In this document: in pieces, positions 28,401 to 38,053 of the stretch
Numbering within the stretch: the first letter of the stretch is position 1
Layout: the number at the start of each line of letters is the position of its first letter
Origin: Onchocerca lupi
Lineage: Eukaryota > Nematoda > Chromadorea > Rhabditida > Onchocercidae
DNA: 64,000 nt
Direction: 5' to 3'
NCBI GenBank assembly: GCA_028564675.1
Contig: JAOVVO010000376.1
Coordinates: forward strand, 1-64,000
Program-made: the position numbers and the translations under genes
The notes under the pieces: generated by a model
Seen by the model: the letters and a program-made list of their open reading frames with translations, nothing else
Databases searched by the model: none
What the model was told of the DNA's origin: nothing

Positions 28401-31400
28401 ACTTCGTTAAATCGATCGAATACATTTGCAAAGGCAGCGACATAGCAATTTTTGGCGTGCAACCATAAAGAAGCGATAGGAATCACATATCGATAAAATC
28501 GTATAGTATCAGGCTGGAAGATATATAAGCAGCAATGAAGCTGTGGCGAACAAAGCTCTCAATCATTTGGGAATGCCATCACTGTATCGATCTGCTGCTC
28601 TTCGTTCAATGTAGAATTGAGTCGTGAACAAAATTATAACACAACTGATCTTTCGTCGTACGTGCAATCAAATTTTTTCTAAACTAACGCTTGAGCAAAA
28701 AGGCATTTATGATCAAACAAGGCAAACTGTCAATAAAGGTTGGAGAAATCTTAAATTTCCAGGAGGAACTGGTAAAACGTTCTTAATTAGATTAATTCTG
28801 GCAGCAATTCGACTCCAGAATGGCATACCTTAGCCCTTGCATCGTCCGGAATTGCATGCGACATTGCTACCAGGTGGAAGAACTACTCATACCACTTTGA
28901 AATTGTCATTGGACATGCAGTTCATTGAAGCTTCCATATGCAATATTTCCAAAGCACCCGGCATGGGAAAAGTATTGCAAAAATGCAAATTTATTGTTTG
29001 GAATAGATGTACAATGATGCACAAGAAATCGCTCGAGGTTCTTGATCGATCATTGCAAGATTTGCGCGGAAACTCAGATCATTTGAGAATGCATTAATAT
29101 TGTTTGCGGAGATTTCAACAAACATTACCTGTAACTCCTCGATCGATAGCAACGGACGAAATAAATGCTTGCCTGAAATACTCTACTTTGTGATGACAGT
29201 AGAAACGTTAAAATTAACTACAAATATATGTGTCAAGTTCCCTACAAATATATGTGTCAAGTTCCAAGAAGATCGATCCGTTGAGATATTCTTACATCAA
29301 CCGCTGGAAACTGGGAACGGAAAGATACCGGTTGATCTGATCGCAATAAAATCCAGGATGGATTTTATTGCCTCATAACTTCTGCAATTTAGTGACGTCA
29401 AAAGAATTAGTTGAAAAAGTATTCTCCAATATTGAGGACCAATAATAAGAATCACGATTGGCTGACTGAACGAGCTATTCTTGCAGCTAAATACAGACGT
29501 CTACGAATTAACAATATTATTCAGTCTAAAATTCTAAGCGAGGCAGTTACATACAAGTTTATCGACACTATTATGGAAGAAGATGAAGCGTTTAATTATC
29601 TAACACAATAATTGAATTCACTCGTTCTGTCATGGATGCCGCTGCAAGTATTGCAATTGAAAATCAGCATAACAATTATCCTATTTCGAAATATCAACCA
29701 GCCAAAATTTTACCACTTCAACCATGCAACTTGCAGTAAAAAAATTACTGAACAAAGTCTAGAAGATTTTTCAAAGGTGAAGATGTTCTCATTCCTCGCA
29801 TTTCTATGACTCAACAAGTATGCCATTTCAATTTAAGAGATGTAATTCCTATTCGATTGATACTGCAATTCCCAATTCGACTGGCATTTGCATTCACCAT
29901 CAACAAAGCTCAGGGCCAATATTTAGAATTGTGTAGTTTAGATCTAGAGACAAACTGCTTCTCACATGGACAATTATATTTTGCGTGTTCTAGAATCGGC
30001 AAACCAGACAATCTCTATATCTACACAGACAATCGAACAACAGAAAATATTATATACCTACAAGCATTGCGAAATTAAACATATTAGATGTGGACGAAAG
30101 CTGAAAAATCTCAAATAGCGCTCAGACAATTATTGTAAATAAGGAGTACTAATGATCAAATAGCGCGACAGAGTTTCAAAATTATACCGCAATGATATAG
30201 TTTCGGCACAGTTTCACGCGATAGAGTTTCATAAAACATATTTACCTCCAAAACGCTCCAATACACAGATAAACGACAAAGACTGACGCAATAACAACAA
30301 CTGTTCGGAGTTCCAGGCGTTCCAGTTCAACAGTTTAAAGCGACACAAAAGTAGAAACAATCCGACAATTTAGTTGAGCAGTATTCTTCATAAAACAGTG
30401 TAATACTTTGCAACGCGGTTTTACAGCATTTTCACAAATGCCGCAAAGGAAAGAAAACCCAGTGATCGATTTGTCTGGATATTCGCTGATAACTATTTAT
30501 AACGAAGAATCACTTTTTTTAGCAATCAATAAAAATTTTTTCAACAGGATTCGTCTCTGTCACACAAGATACAAAAAATCTGCCCACATTATTGCTGACC
30601 TAGCCCAATCACAATAGCAAAAATCAATCTCCAATCCAATCAGACTACAAATCAAATTACAAACTATCAGACTTTTTCCTCAACATTAGAAGCTGGGCTT
30701 TCTTTTTTCCTTTCTTCCTTAACCAAACTGAACTGCAGCAGAGCGTGTATGTAAAAAGTATATAAAAATATGGGTGTATTCGAATTCAATGTATCAGAAT
30801 GGTCAAAATTTCAAAGCAATAAGTAAGAATTTTCGGAAATCTAAGATTCTGAACTAATATAGATAAACGGAGCGCTTAAGAACTTTAGTAGATTTAAAAT
30901 TTTGAACAGACGAACATTTACATTTTTATTCATATAGACTAGCTAGACCGGCTATGCGGAGTATGGCGAATACAGCTAGTAACTTTATAGAACGTGAACC
31001 ATATCCATTTCTACAATATAACTTGCCACTTGAATCAAAGAAATTAAAATAAACAAAATATTTGGGTCAAAAAAACTATGCCTGATTTTCTGCTTTTTTT
31101 ATTTTCCTTCCATGCAAAGCAAATATTTGTCTTTTTTGAATAAGCCTCTTCAGTAATATCTGCATGTATTCGACACATTGACATGTTGAGAAAAAGATTA
31201 GCATTTTTGATTTTGGATGATTTCGGATAAATTGTGTCAATAGATATAATTTCTGATCTGCTTTTGCTACCTAAATGATAGTTAAATTCAACCACAAAGC
31301 AGATTTAGGGTATGATTATCATATTGCGGTCATCCAAAAAAAAAAAAGAAAAATTAAACCTGAGGAAAACAAATAAGCAGAGAATTTGGAAATTTGTTGA

Positions 31401-32882
31401 AATAGCAATAGTTCCACTATAATTTGATAAAAAAAAGGTACAATTTATGGCGGTCTGTTTCATAACAGAGGGAAAAATTGCTTATATCTTTTTATTCCTG
31501 TAATTACGGATCTTCATTGTAATTAATTTATAAGCAATAATTTTTAAATTTTCGAAAAAATCTGAAAACTAATTAGGAAATTTAATAATATACCATATAG
31601 AAGTTTTTCAGCGTATTTGGTGATATCGCTTTCACCGAATCAATCGAATCAAGTACTTCCCCACAATTTGTAATTGTAATTTGTGTGGGATTTCTACAAA
31701 GATTCAGAAATTCGACTTCTTATTCAATCATAAAGCGCACAAGCAATGTAGGCTGATACCCAAAACTTATAGTTAGAAAAATCTTGTTGAGATAAATAAC
31801 CTTAATCCAAATTTCACGATTTCCTCCATTTCTTTGGCCTGTGTTGCAGAGAATAAACCAGTCCGTCTCTGTTTGGGTAACGATTCAAGAATTTCAGTCA
31901 TACTAAAATAATACATACGATTACTGAATGCGGCAATAAATATTATTAACAAATATTTGAAACAATAAGATTACATGGGCAAATGAAATTTTCGTTTACC
32001 TGGCTTTGAAACTTGAGTCTGTATATCGATCTGCTTCATCAATAATTAATATTTCAAGAGTTTTTAAAGTTTTTTTGAAATCTGAATTAGATGATATTAA
32101 TGACTGTAGTCTTCCAGGAGTAGCTATAATTACTGCACCGCTAAAAATTAAAGCTTTTATATAAAATAAAATATATTACATAAACTATCCAGGCGATTGA
32201 CAACATAATGCAAACACTCATCAATACCATTACTTGCAATTCTAGTTCAATTTTACTGCAATTTTTAACAACGAATTTAGAAGAAAACTATGATTCAGAA
32301 TAAAATTATAAGCAATTATAACTAATAATCCTCGAATGTCAAATAGTACTATCCACGATGCTCAGCTGCGTTTGATGAACAATAATGAGAATAAAACAAA
32401 CTTTGAAGGATGGACTGTTTTTAGGTTGCATTTTGCCTTTTTTCCACCGATCATAACACGCATACTGAGAGAAAGAGCATCTGCAAATAACTTACAAACT
32501 GCACCAACTTGTTTTGCTAATTCTCGACTTGGAACAACTATTATTGCACCTATTTCATTTTCCGGCCAAATCTGTAATATAACATCATATGCAAGAATTG
32601 ATTTGACGAGATATATGGTGGGAAATACTTTTTCCAACAAGTTTATGGCTTAAGAATCATGTACTCATTCGTAATTCTGTAAAAATTGTTCATAACAAAT
32701 TCACCAACAATGTTTCACACATTCCATGATCAGTCATAATGTTATCAACTCATTGAAGATACCTTTTTTTTCTTCCATAAAATAGTAAATACTGGCAAAA
32801 TATATGCGAGGGTTTTTCCAGAACCAGTTGGTGCTTGCACAATAACATCTTGGAACTTCAACAAACGTTCTATTGTCTGTTC
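25470..32882 (-). CDS. DDX55: DEAD-box RNA helicase, DDX55/Spb4 type (5' exon not found)
   Basis: ATP-dependent helicase of the Spb4/DDX55 branch, which acts in the nucleolus on 60S precursors. Exons in order: 32763-32882 with Walker A APTGSGKT; 32402-32570 with VVPSREL (motif Ia) and IGGKKAK; about 32000-32136 with ATPGRL and DEADR; about 31801-31908 with FSAT; about 31590-31695; 31082-31270 with IFFSTCQCVEY and LHGRKIKK; about 27585-27703 with TDVLSRGID; 26742-26949 with HRAGRSAR; 26340-26435; about 26006-26203 with YGLLRLPRMKEF; and 25470-25661. The post-helicase segments (YGLLRLPRM..., IPYKNVEKEKRRQEK) match the DDX55-specific C-terminal region, which separates it from other DEAD proteins. 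The exon ending at 31082 uses a GC donor (CAG|GCATAG) before a 3.4-kb intron containing Helitron debris; joining it to 27703 gives an alignment with no gap. The Q-motif exon upstream of 32882 could not be located. Confidence 0.93.
28150..28600 (+). pseudogene. Helitron Rep-side remnant
   Basis: The stretch encodes GYPLYRRRSAEDGGK, shifts frame, and continues as NVEYCHFVKSIEYICKGSD, which are conserved blocks found shortly after the Rep nuclease domain in Helitron proteins. Stops and at least two frame changes interrupt it. The HUH nuclease motif itself is not visible upstream, so the catalytic part appears lost. Confidence 0.8.
28624..30078 (+). pseudogene. Helitron PIF1-like helicase remnant
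   Basis: Successive frames give SKLTLEQKGIYDQTRQTVN, GGTGKTFLIRLILAAIR (Walker A), then after a frameshift ATLLPGGRTTHTTLKLSL and CNISKAPGMGKVLQKC with IVWNR in place of the Walker B IVWDE-type block, WLTERAILAAKYRRL, and finally IRLAFAFTINKAQGQ and FSHGQLYFACSRIGKPDNL (motifs V and VI) ending near 30078. Five or more frame breaks and several stops separate these blocks, so no intact protein can be made. Confidence 0.9.
30080..31081. other. Rest of the DDX55 intron, possible Helitron 3' flank
   Basis: No conserved coding sequence. A 69-codon plus-strand frame at 30408-30617 has no recognisable match and is probably chance. Near 30935-30981 lies ACTAGCTAGACCGGCTATGC...ACAGCTAGT, which could be the terminal hairpin plus CTRR end of the Helitron, inserted before a T. 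The remaining sequence is ordinary AT-rich intron. Confidence 0.45.
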
Positions 32883-34038
32883 CTGAAAAAAATATAAAAC
32901 TTCATATAACATATTTGTTTTTCAAATTTACTGTGACCATATGATGTCCTAAAAATTCATTTTATATTTTCCATTTGAAATATCTTTCTAGTTGTTACTA
33001 AAGTTGCAATAGATAAGAAAAGAAATAATTATGCAAAATTAAAATGATGAAATCAATATAATTCCATGTCTAACTGCATCGAAAGTTTAATTTTTGGTGA
33101 GTTGGGAAAAAATGGCTGAATGATCAGTTTTCCTTAAATATTCCACATGTCTGTCACAATTCAAGTCGATTAGAAAAGCATTCAGTGTTCGGAAATTCCT
33201 AATCTATCAACTTCAAAGTCTGCTTGGCTTCAATATATTTATTACATTAAAAAAACAAAAAAAAAAGTCAAAAATATGAATAAATATGCGATCATTCTTG
33301 AAGAAAGCGTGAGCATTAGTGGAGAAAATTATTACTAACTTGTGCTTAAAGAATTAAGTACATCCTCAACATCTCATGCAAAAATGTCATCGTAAAACAA
33401 AGCAGGTTACCTTCAGAAATCTAACTGAAGTTATAAAAATGTTGGAAAAGCAAAAAATCTGCCATATTTTACTTTATCCGACTTCGCAAAAACTAAAATA
33501 TTTTCTCTATTTCAACAATTTCTTTTACTGGTTGCAACAACTTCAGCAGCTTACAAAAGAAACATTCAAACAATGAAACAAGATTTAAGATTATTATATT
33601 ATCAAATCTAAAAAAAAAAAAAAAAAAAAAAACAAATCAGATCAATCCATTTCATCGAGATATTCAAGGGGATTCAAAAAAAATAAATACAAAACAGACT
33701 TAAGATATTAAACAAAATTGAGTTGTCGAAAAAAAATATGAAGATTAAACATAAACTTGGTTAATATATTATAACATAAAATAATATACCATGAATTTTC
33801 ATAATCTAGAAAAATAATTAGCCTTTTAGTACTGAGGATTTAATAAATTATTGGAAATTGAAATGTGGACTCATAATATACCAAGTTAACCGATGTCTAT
33901 TGGACAAAATTGTTCTCTGAATAATGAATAATTTAATTATTGATTTAACTGATCTAATTGCTGATCAAATCAATGTGACAACATCCTACTTTTCCTCCAG
34001 TTATACAAAGATTCTAGACTTTGAAAACTGAGAGGACA
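32883..34038. other. Interval expected to hold the DDX55 first exon
   Basis: DDX55 should begin here with a Q-motif exon ending near a T-x-V-Q sequence. I checked the minus-strand donors and found no convincing exon. The plus-strand frame at 33376-33576 is Lys/Gln-rich and has no match. A poly-A run lies at 33609-33632. Confidence 0.4.
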
Positions 34039-35848
34039 TCAATGGTTCCGATTCCATGGAAAACGAAAAGGATTTGCTGGCCGTGCATCACGCCATTCAC
34101 GATTCACATTTAGTGGATATTCGCGAATCCGTATACCAATCACTTTCGCCAGAAAGAAAGCAATCAGGAAGGACGATATGACAATGATAAATGCAAACAC
34201 ATAGAATGTCTCCTGAACGAGGACAGTTAAATGTTAACATGTAATTTTCCAAAATATATTGTAAATGCCCCAGTCAACAGTGAAATTTCTGCTAAATAAT
34301 ATTATGAATTTTAATCACAAAAATAATATATTTCATCAAAATTTATATAGTTAACCATCAAATAAAATTGCAAAAACCATCGAGGACTTTTTTATTTACT
34401 ACTCCAACACTACATAAAGCAATAAAATATTAAATATATCGGTCAAAAAATAAATTTTTTAACATTATTTTATTTGCTTATAGTGTTCCAAGAAATTTAA
34501 TTTGAAAGACCTCCAACATAACACAATACAACACACATACACTCACGGCTCACCTTATCAAATAGTTCATTGAAGGTTGGTATCATTTGATTGGCTGTAT
34601 GAAGTAATTCCAAAGCCCATGACTTTTTGCCTTTACGTCCGCCAAACAAATAATAATCTCCCCATCGATGATCACTCTGTTCGCTCATCTTTTGACACTC
34701 AAGCACCCAATAATCACTGAAGGATCAATCTATCTCATTTATCTTGGGAGATCAGGAATCAGATTTTAAGTTCCAAGCAAAAGCTTGAATGGAAATCTTC
34801 AATTTTGTTGAAATGTCCAAAAATTGAAACAAAGAAATACATTTACCTGGTAAATTCCTAAATGCAAAGAAACAAAAAATAAGGAATAAGCTCAAAGAAA
34901 CAAAAGTAAGTCAAAAAAAACAAAAGAAGTTGATGGAAGCAAAAACTGTAGAAAGATAGAAATGTGATAGTAATAAATACACTATGAATTACACTATGCA
35001 TAATCACAATATGCCAATAAGGGCGTAAATATCAAGTCAAGTCGGGAGGTCGAAAACGATAAACTCTTCCAGAAATCAGATTTTTCAAATATTTTAATCC
35101 CAGAAAAAACTAAAAAGTACCAATCATTTTAGTTGATGCTACTTAATTGATGCAGAATTTCAACAAGCAAAACATTCCGATTGTTATTCAGCACAGCAAG
35201 CGAGCTGAATTTAGTCTACATCAGGCAAAGCCATTAAGTAAAGTCCTAAGGGGTTTAGGATTGCTGGACCTTGTCAAGCCGTCTTACTCAATAATGTTAA
35301 ATCATCTCACAAACGAGAGCATTCTATCTGCTAATTTAAATTTCTTAGAATGCATTTTCCGTCGAAATTTCAAGCGAAATTCTTTATGTCAAAAAAAAAA
35401 ATCCTGTTAAACAAAATTTATTGCTTAAAACTGAATCAAATTACTCCATTTAATCTATATTCTTTGGCTTTCTTTTCTAAAATAAAATAAAACTTATCGG
35501 GAATAGTTGCGAGCATTAGCATTTGAAGCAAAAAAGCGATAAACTTAACGAATGATTTTTGTGAGGATTTAGTGAATTGAACCTTATATTTTTATACAAG
35601 ACGATTTAATAACTGGTGTCATGAAATTTCAGGATGTCACTCCAAGGTCATGAAGGTTATAAATATGAATTACTGTTGCCAGGAATTATGTATTATGAGC
35701 AACCGATCATTCCAATAGCAATATTTATTCCAAAAACCGAAATCAATACCTGAACTGATGTGAAATGTTTGAATGCGAGTTTTTCAATAAACACAGTCAA
35801 AATTTCATCTGGTAACAACGGCCGTAACCTTTCGCTAACGTCTTGCAT
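34039..35848 (-). CDS. Small single-pass membrane protein, unidentified
   Basis: Two exons are well supported: 34554-34688 (MSEQSDHRWGDYYLFGGRK onward) and 34039-34212 (ETFYVFAFIIVISSFLIAFF, one membrane helix, then a basic tail ending PFRFPWNRNH). Alone they encode 102 residues. A further upstream exon at about 35750-35848 starts MQDVSERLRPLLPDEILTVF and directly follows an AATTTTAG acceptor; its donor joins in frame only if the downstream acceptor is the internal CTTGAG at about 34698, giving roughly 138 residues. The nearer TTCAG acceptor would create an immediate stop in that frame but would be a good trans-splice site for the 102-residue form. Two alternative starts are therefore likely. 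I recognise no family. Confidence 0.6.
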
Positions 35849-36781
35849 CGGATTAGTTCCCTAAAATTGGTTAAAATTTTAAATTTAAAATGGTTTTCGA
35901 AATATAATAGTACTTCAGCAATGACCCAACATACTAAAACTACCAAAGAATAAAGCGTTGCAGCTATTAAATTCAACATTAACTTTATGAAAGAATCTTT
36001 TCAGAATGATGAAATATCTGAAATATCTTAATTATGGCGTTTTATGAATTTACAGAAAAAGAAGCTAAAGCAGAATGCCCCTATATTATAATTACTAGAA
36101 ATACAGGTCTTTCAAAATTCCTTAATTCTCTTATGGTATCTCAACCATAGCTGAAAAACTTTATCGAAAATTTATAATTTAAAGAATTCTGATGGACATC
36201 GATCCTCTCACCCCCTGCTTACCAACCGACAAAAATCCCAATTATCAAAAACTCTAAATTAAACCGACTCAGACCAATTTTGACGGACCATCATCATCAT
36301 GTATAAATTACAATTGAAGTAGTTTTGAAATATTTCGTCCCGCAGTTCCATTATGAGATTCGAAATTTGAAAAATGCACGTAAATATGAATAAAAGAGAT
36401 TTGTGCAGGGATGTTTAATAAAAGAAGAAAAGGCGTGAGTGTTGCATATAACTCGATTGTAGTGTGTGAGTTAGGAATAAAATATATTAGAAAGGTCACG
36501 TTAGCTCGTGACCTTTGTTATCAATAATTTGAATGGGAAAATATTCCGAATTCCTTGTATTAACAAAATGATGCAAAAACTGTTTACAAATAAATGAGAA
36601 GTTACACACATGCATGAAGTATTAACGATAGTCTTTTTAACGCTTTTGAATTTAAGTTGACCTGAAATCATATTTTAAGGCTAGAAAAAATAGAAGAGAA
36701 CAGTTGAATTCTGAAATCAATGCTAATTAGGATCTTCAAAAATCTATCAAAATAGTAACCTATTAATGTTTCAGGTCACAT
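35849..36781. other. Intergenic region with an AGGTCA palindrome
   Basis: No gene is evident between the small membrane protein and the plus-strand gene. The one distinctive element is the perfect inverted repeat at 36491-36516, described separately. The rest is AT-rich, with no RNA gene seen. Confidence 0.5.
36491..36516. promoter_or_regulatory. Perfect palindrome of nuclear-receptor half-sites
   Basis: AAAGGTCACG and CGTGACCTTT are exact reverse complements separated by TTAGCT. Each arm contains AGGTCA preceded by AA, the consensus half-site of many nuclear hormone receptors, a family greatly expanded in nematodes. The half-sites are in inverted orientation with 10 bases between the hexamers, unusually wide for a dimer, so independent monomer binding is also possible. 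It lies about 270 bases upstream of a putative plus-strand start at 36782. Confidence 0.5.
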
Positions 36782-38053
36782 ATGTTACGTGAAAAGATTC
36801 GAATGGCATCGAGAACGGTTTGCTCGTTACAATGTTGTTTTGCTTGCGCTGAAGGCATGGTAATGTAGTGATTTTCAAATTTCAAGCATGTTTTTGCCTA
36901 AGGCAGTTGAAATTTCTCCTTTAGGGTACGTTCGGTCATCGTTGTAGGAGGTAACGTCTGCACTAGACAAAGACGTAAGTGAACAGCTAAATTGGATAAT
37001 GACGTTTGTTAAAGACGTAACTAAATATCTCACTGAATGAAGACATTGGTAAACAGTCCGTTGTAATGACTGTCTTGAAAAAGCCACAAACTTAGATTTA
37101 AATTATCAATGCTTAGAATAATAGCAATCAAATTATTCAATTTAATAATGCCGAATTTGTTTAAATTTAAACAGGATTTATTCATATCCGATTAAACAGC
37201 TGTAGTGTTCAAGCGAAGTGAAGTTGATACAATTGGTGAAGAGAGCAGAATTTTTGGAATTTTGGCCGATCAAAAAGACTGTCCATAATCTAAAAGATTT
37301 CCAGGATTCATAATGACAGCTATTCTTGGTCGGCCAAAATTTGAGAAATAATGCTGTCCTCACCAACTGTATCAACTTCACCAACTTGACTTGAGTATCA
37401 TGGCTATTAAATCGGATGTGAATAAATATAGTTAAAATTTAAATAAATACGCTTCCTCATATTTCATTAAATTGAGTAATTTGATTGCTATTATTCCAAG
37501 CCTTCACAATTTAATTCTAAATTTGTGGCTTTTGTGGTACACTCATTACGGAATATAATGGATTAGTGTTTCGAAAACTTTTTTCGTCAAATATTATTAA
37601 AGCTATAAATTTTTGATAAAGATTGCAGTTATTGATATGAAATTGTTCCATGCATCTTTGGCGGTGGATTAAAGGCAATAGCTTTATATACTATGTGTGC
37701 AAGTGTATTATATTCATATCGATAAGGAGGTCAAATTATACTAAGACTTCCCTATAATTGTAAATCAAAATTTTGAAATTGATGGATTTAAGAATTTACG
37801 GAATAGAAGTGTAAGACGGAAAAATGGCAAAAAAACGAAAGCTTCAAAAGTGTTGCATGTTTCGAATACAAATGCGACAAGAAGTTCGGAAGTTGTACTT
37901 GAAAGAATTGAGGTTCAAAAGAATGAAGATCATCGACAAATGGCAGAAAATGAGCATAAGGAGAAGAAACAGGACATTTTAGATCATTTTCAGGATGATG
38001 AAGCCCGTCGACATAAATTGATGCAGCTCGATCTATTATTTCGTGAAAAGTAA
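36782..38053 (+). CDS. Hypothetical charged helical protein (exon structure uncertain)
   Basis: The firm part is an exon at 37793-38053 reading NLRNRSVRRKNGKKTKASK then VVLERIEVQKNEDHRQMAEN and DDEARRHKLMQLDLLFREK, strongly charged and helical, followed by a TAA stop or, alternatively, a GTAAAT donor at 38050. A candidate first exon at 36782-36859 (MLREKIRMASRTVCSLQCC...) follows a TTTCAG acceptor and joins in phase. If the donor at 38050 is used, a third exon at 38920-39175 (NYFRKLDFRRVEQCAAWLSS) joins in frame and ends soon after 39306. I recognise no family and cannot decide between the short and long forms. Confidence 0.4.
37055..37555. mobile_element. Foldback (long inverted repeat) element
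   Basis: The left arm from about 37078 (AAAAAGCCACAAACTTAGAT) and the right arm ending at 37533 (reverse complement AAAAGCCACAAATTTAGAAT) match over most of 220 bases each, including GAATAATAGCAATCAAATTA, ATTTATTCA(T/C)ATCCGATT, AGTTGATACA(A/G)TTGGTGA and TTTTGGCCGA(T/C)CAA. The arms meet near 37306 with little spacer. Weaker pairing (TCCGT..TAATGA.TGT) extends the arms to about 37055 and 37555. There is no transposase, so this is a non-autonomous MITE or foldback-type element, already diverged. It lies in the putative intron of the plus-strand hypothetical gene. Confidence 0.85.

Larger units (their letters stand above)
28150..30079 (+). mobile_element. Decayed Helitron (Rep and PIF1-like helicase remnants) in a DDX55 intron
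   Basis: Helitrons are rolling-circle DNA transposons whose protein joins a Rep nuclease to a PIF1-like helicase. In the plus strand, frames switch but remain collinear with a Helitron protein: DGYPLYRRRSAEDGGK (about 28234-28281), then VDYSTLPLLLKTYKEHIN and VEYCHFVKSIEYICKGSD (28335-28466), YQAGRYISSNEAV and NKALNHLGMPS (about 28505-28590), then the helicase. Between EAV and NKALN a large part of the usual protein is missing, so there is an internal deletion. Orientation is opposite to the host gene. The element lies wholly inside the intron between DDX55 exons ending at 31082 and starting at 27703. True ends are unclear; a CTAG followed by T near 30977-30981, after a GC-rich stretch with hairpin potential, is a candidate 3' terminus. 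Confidence 0.88.

Noticed and set aside
30408..30617. 69-codon plus-strand frame after the Helitron helicase
   Set aside because: No homology, no splice context; likely chance within Helitron or intron sequence.
33376..33576. Plus-strand 66-codon Lys/Gln-rich frame
   Set aside because: Low-complexity, no splice sites or recognisable motif.
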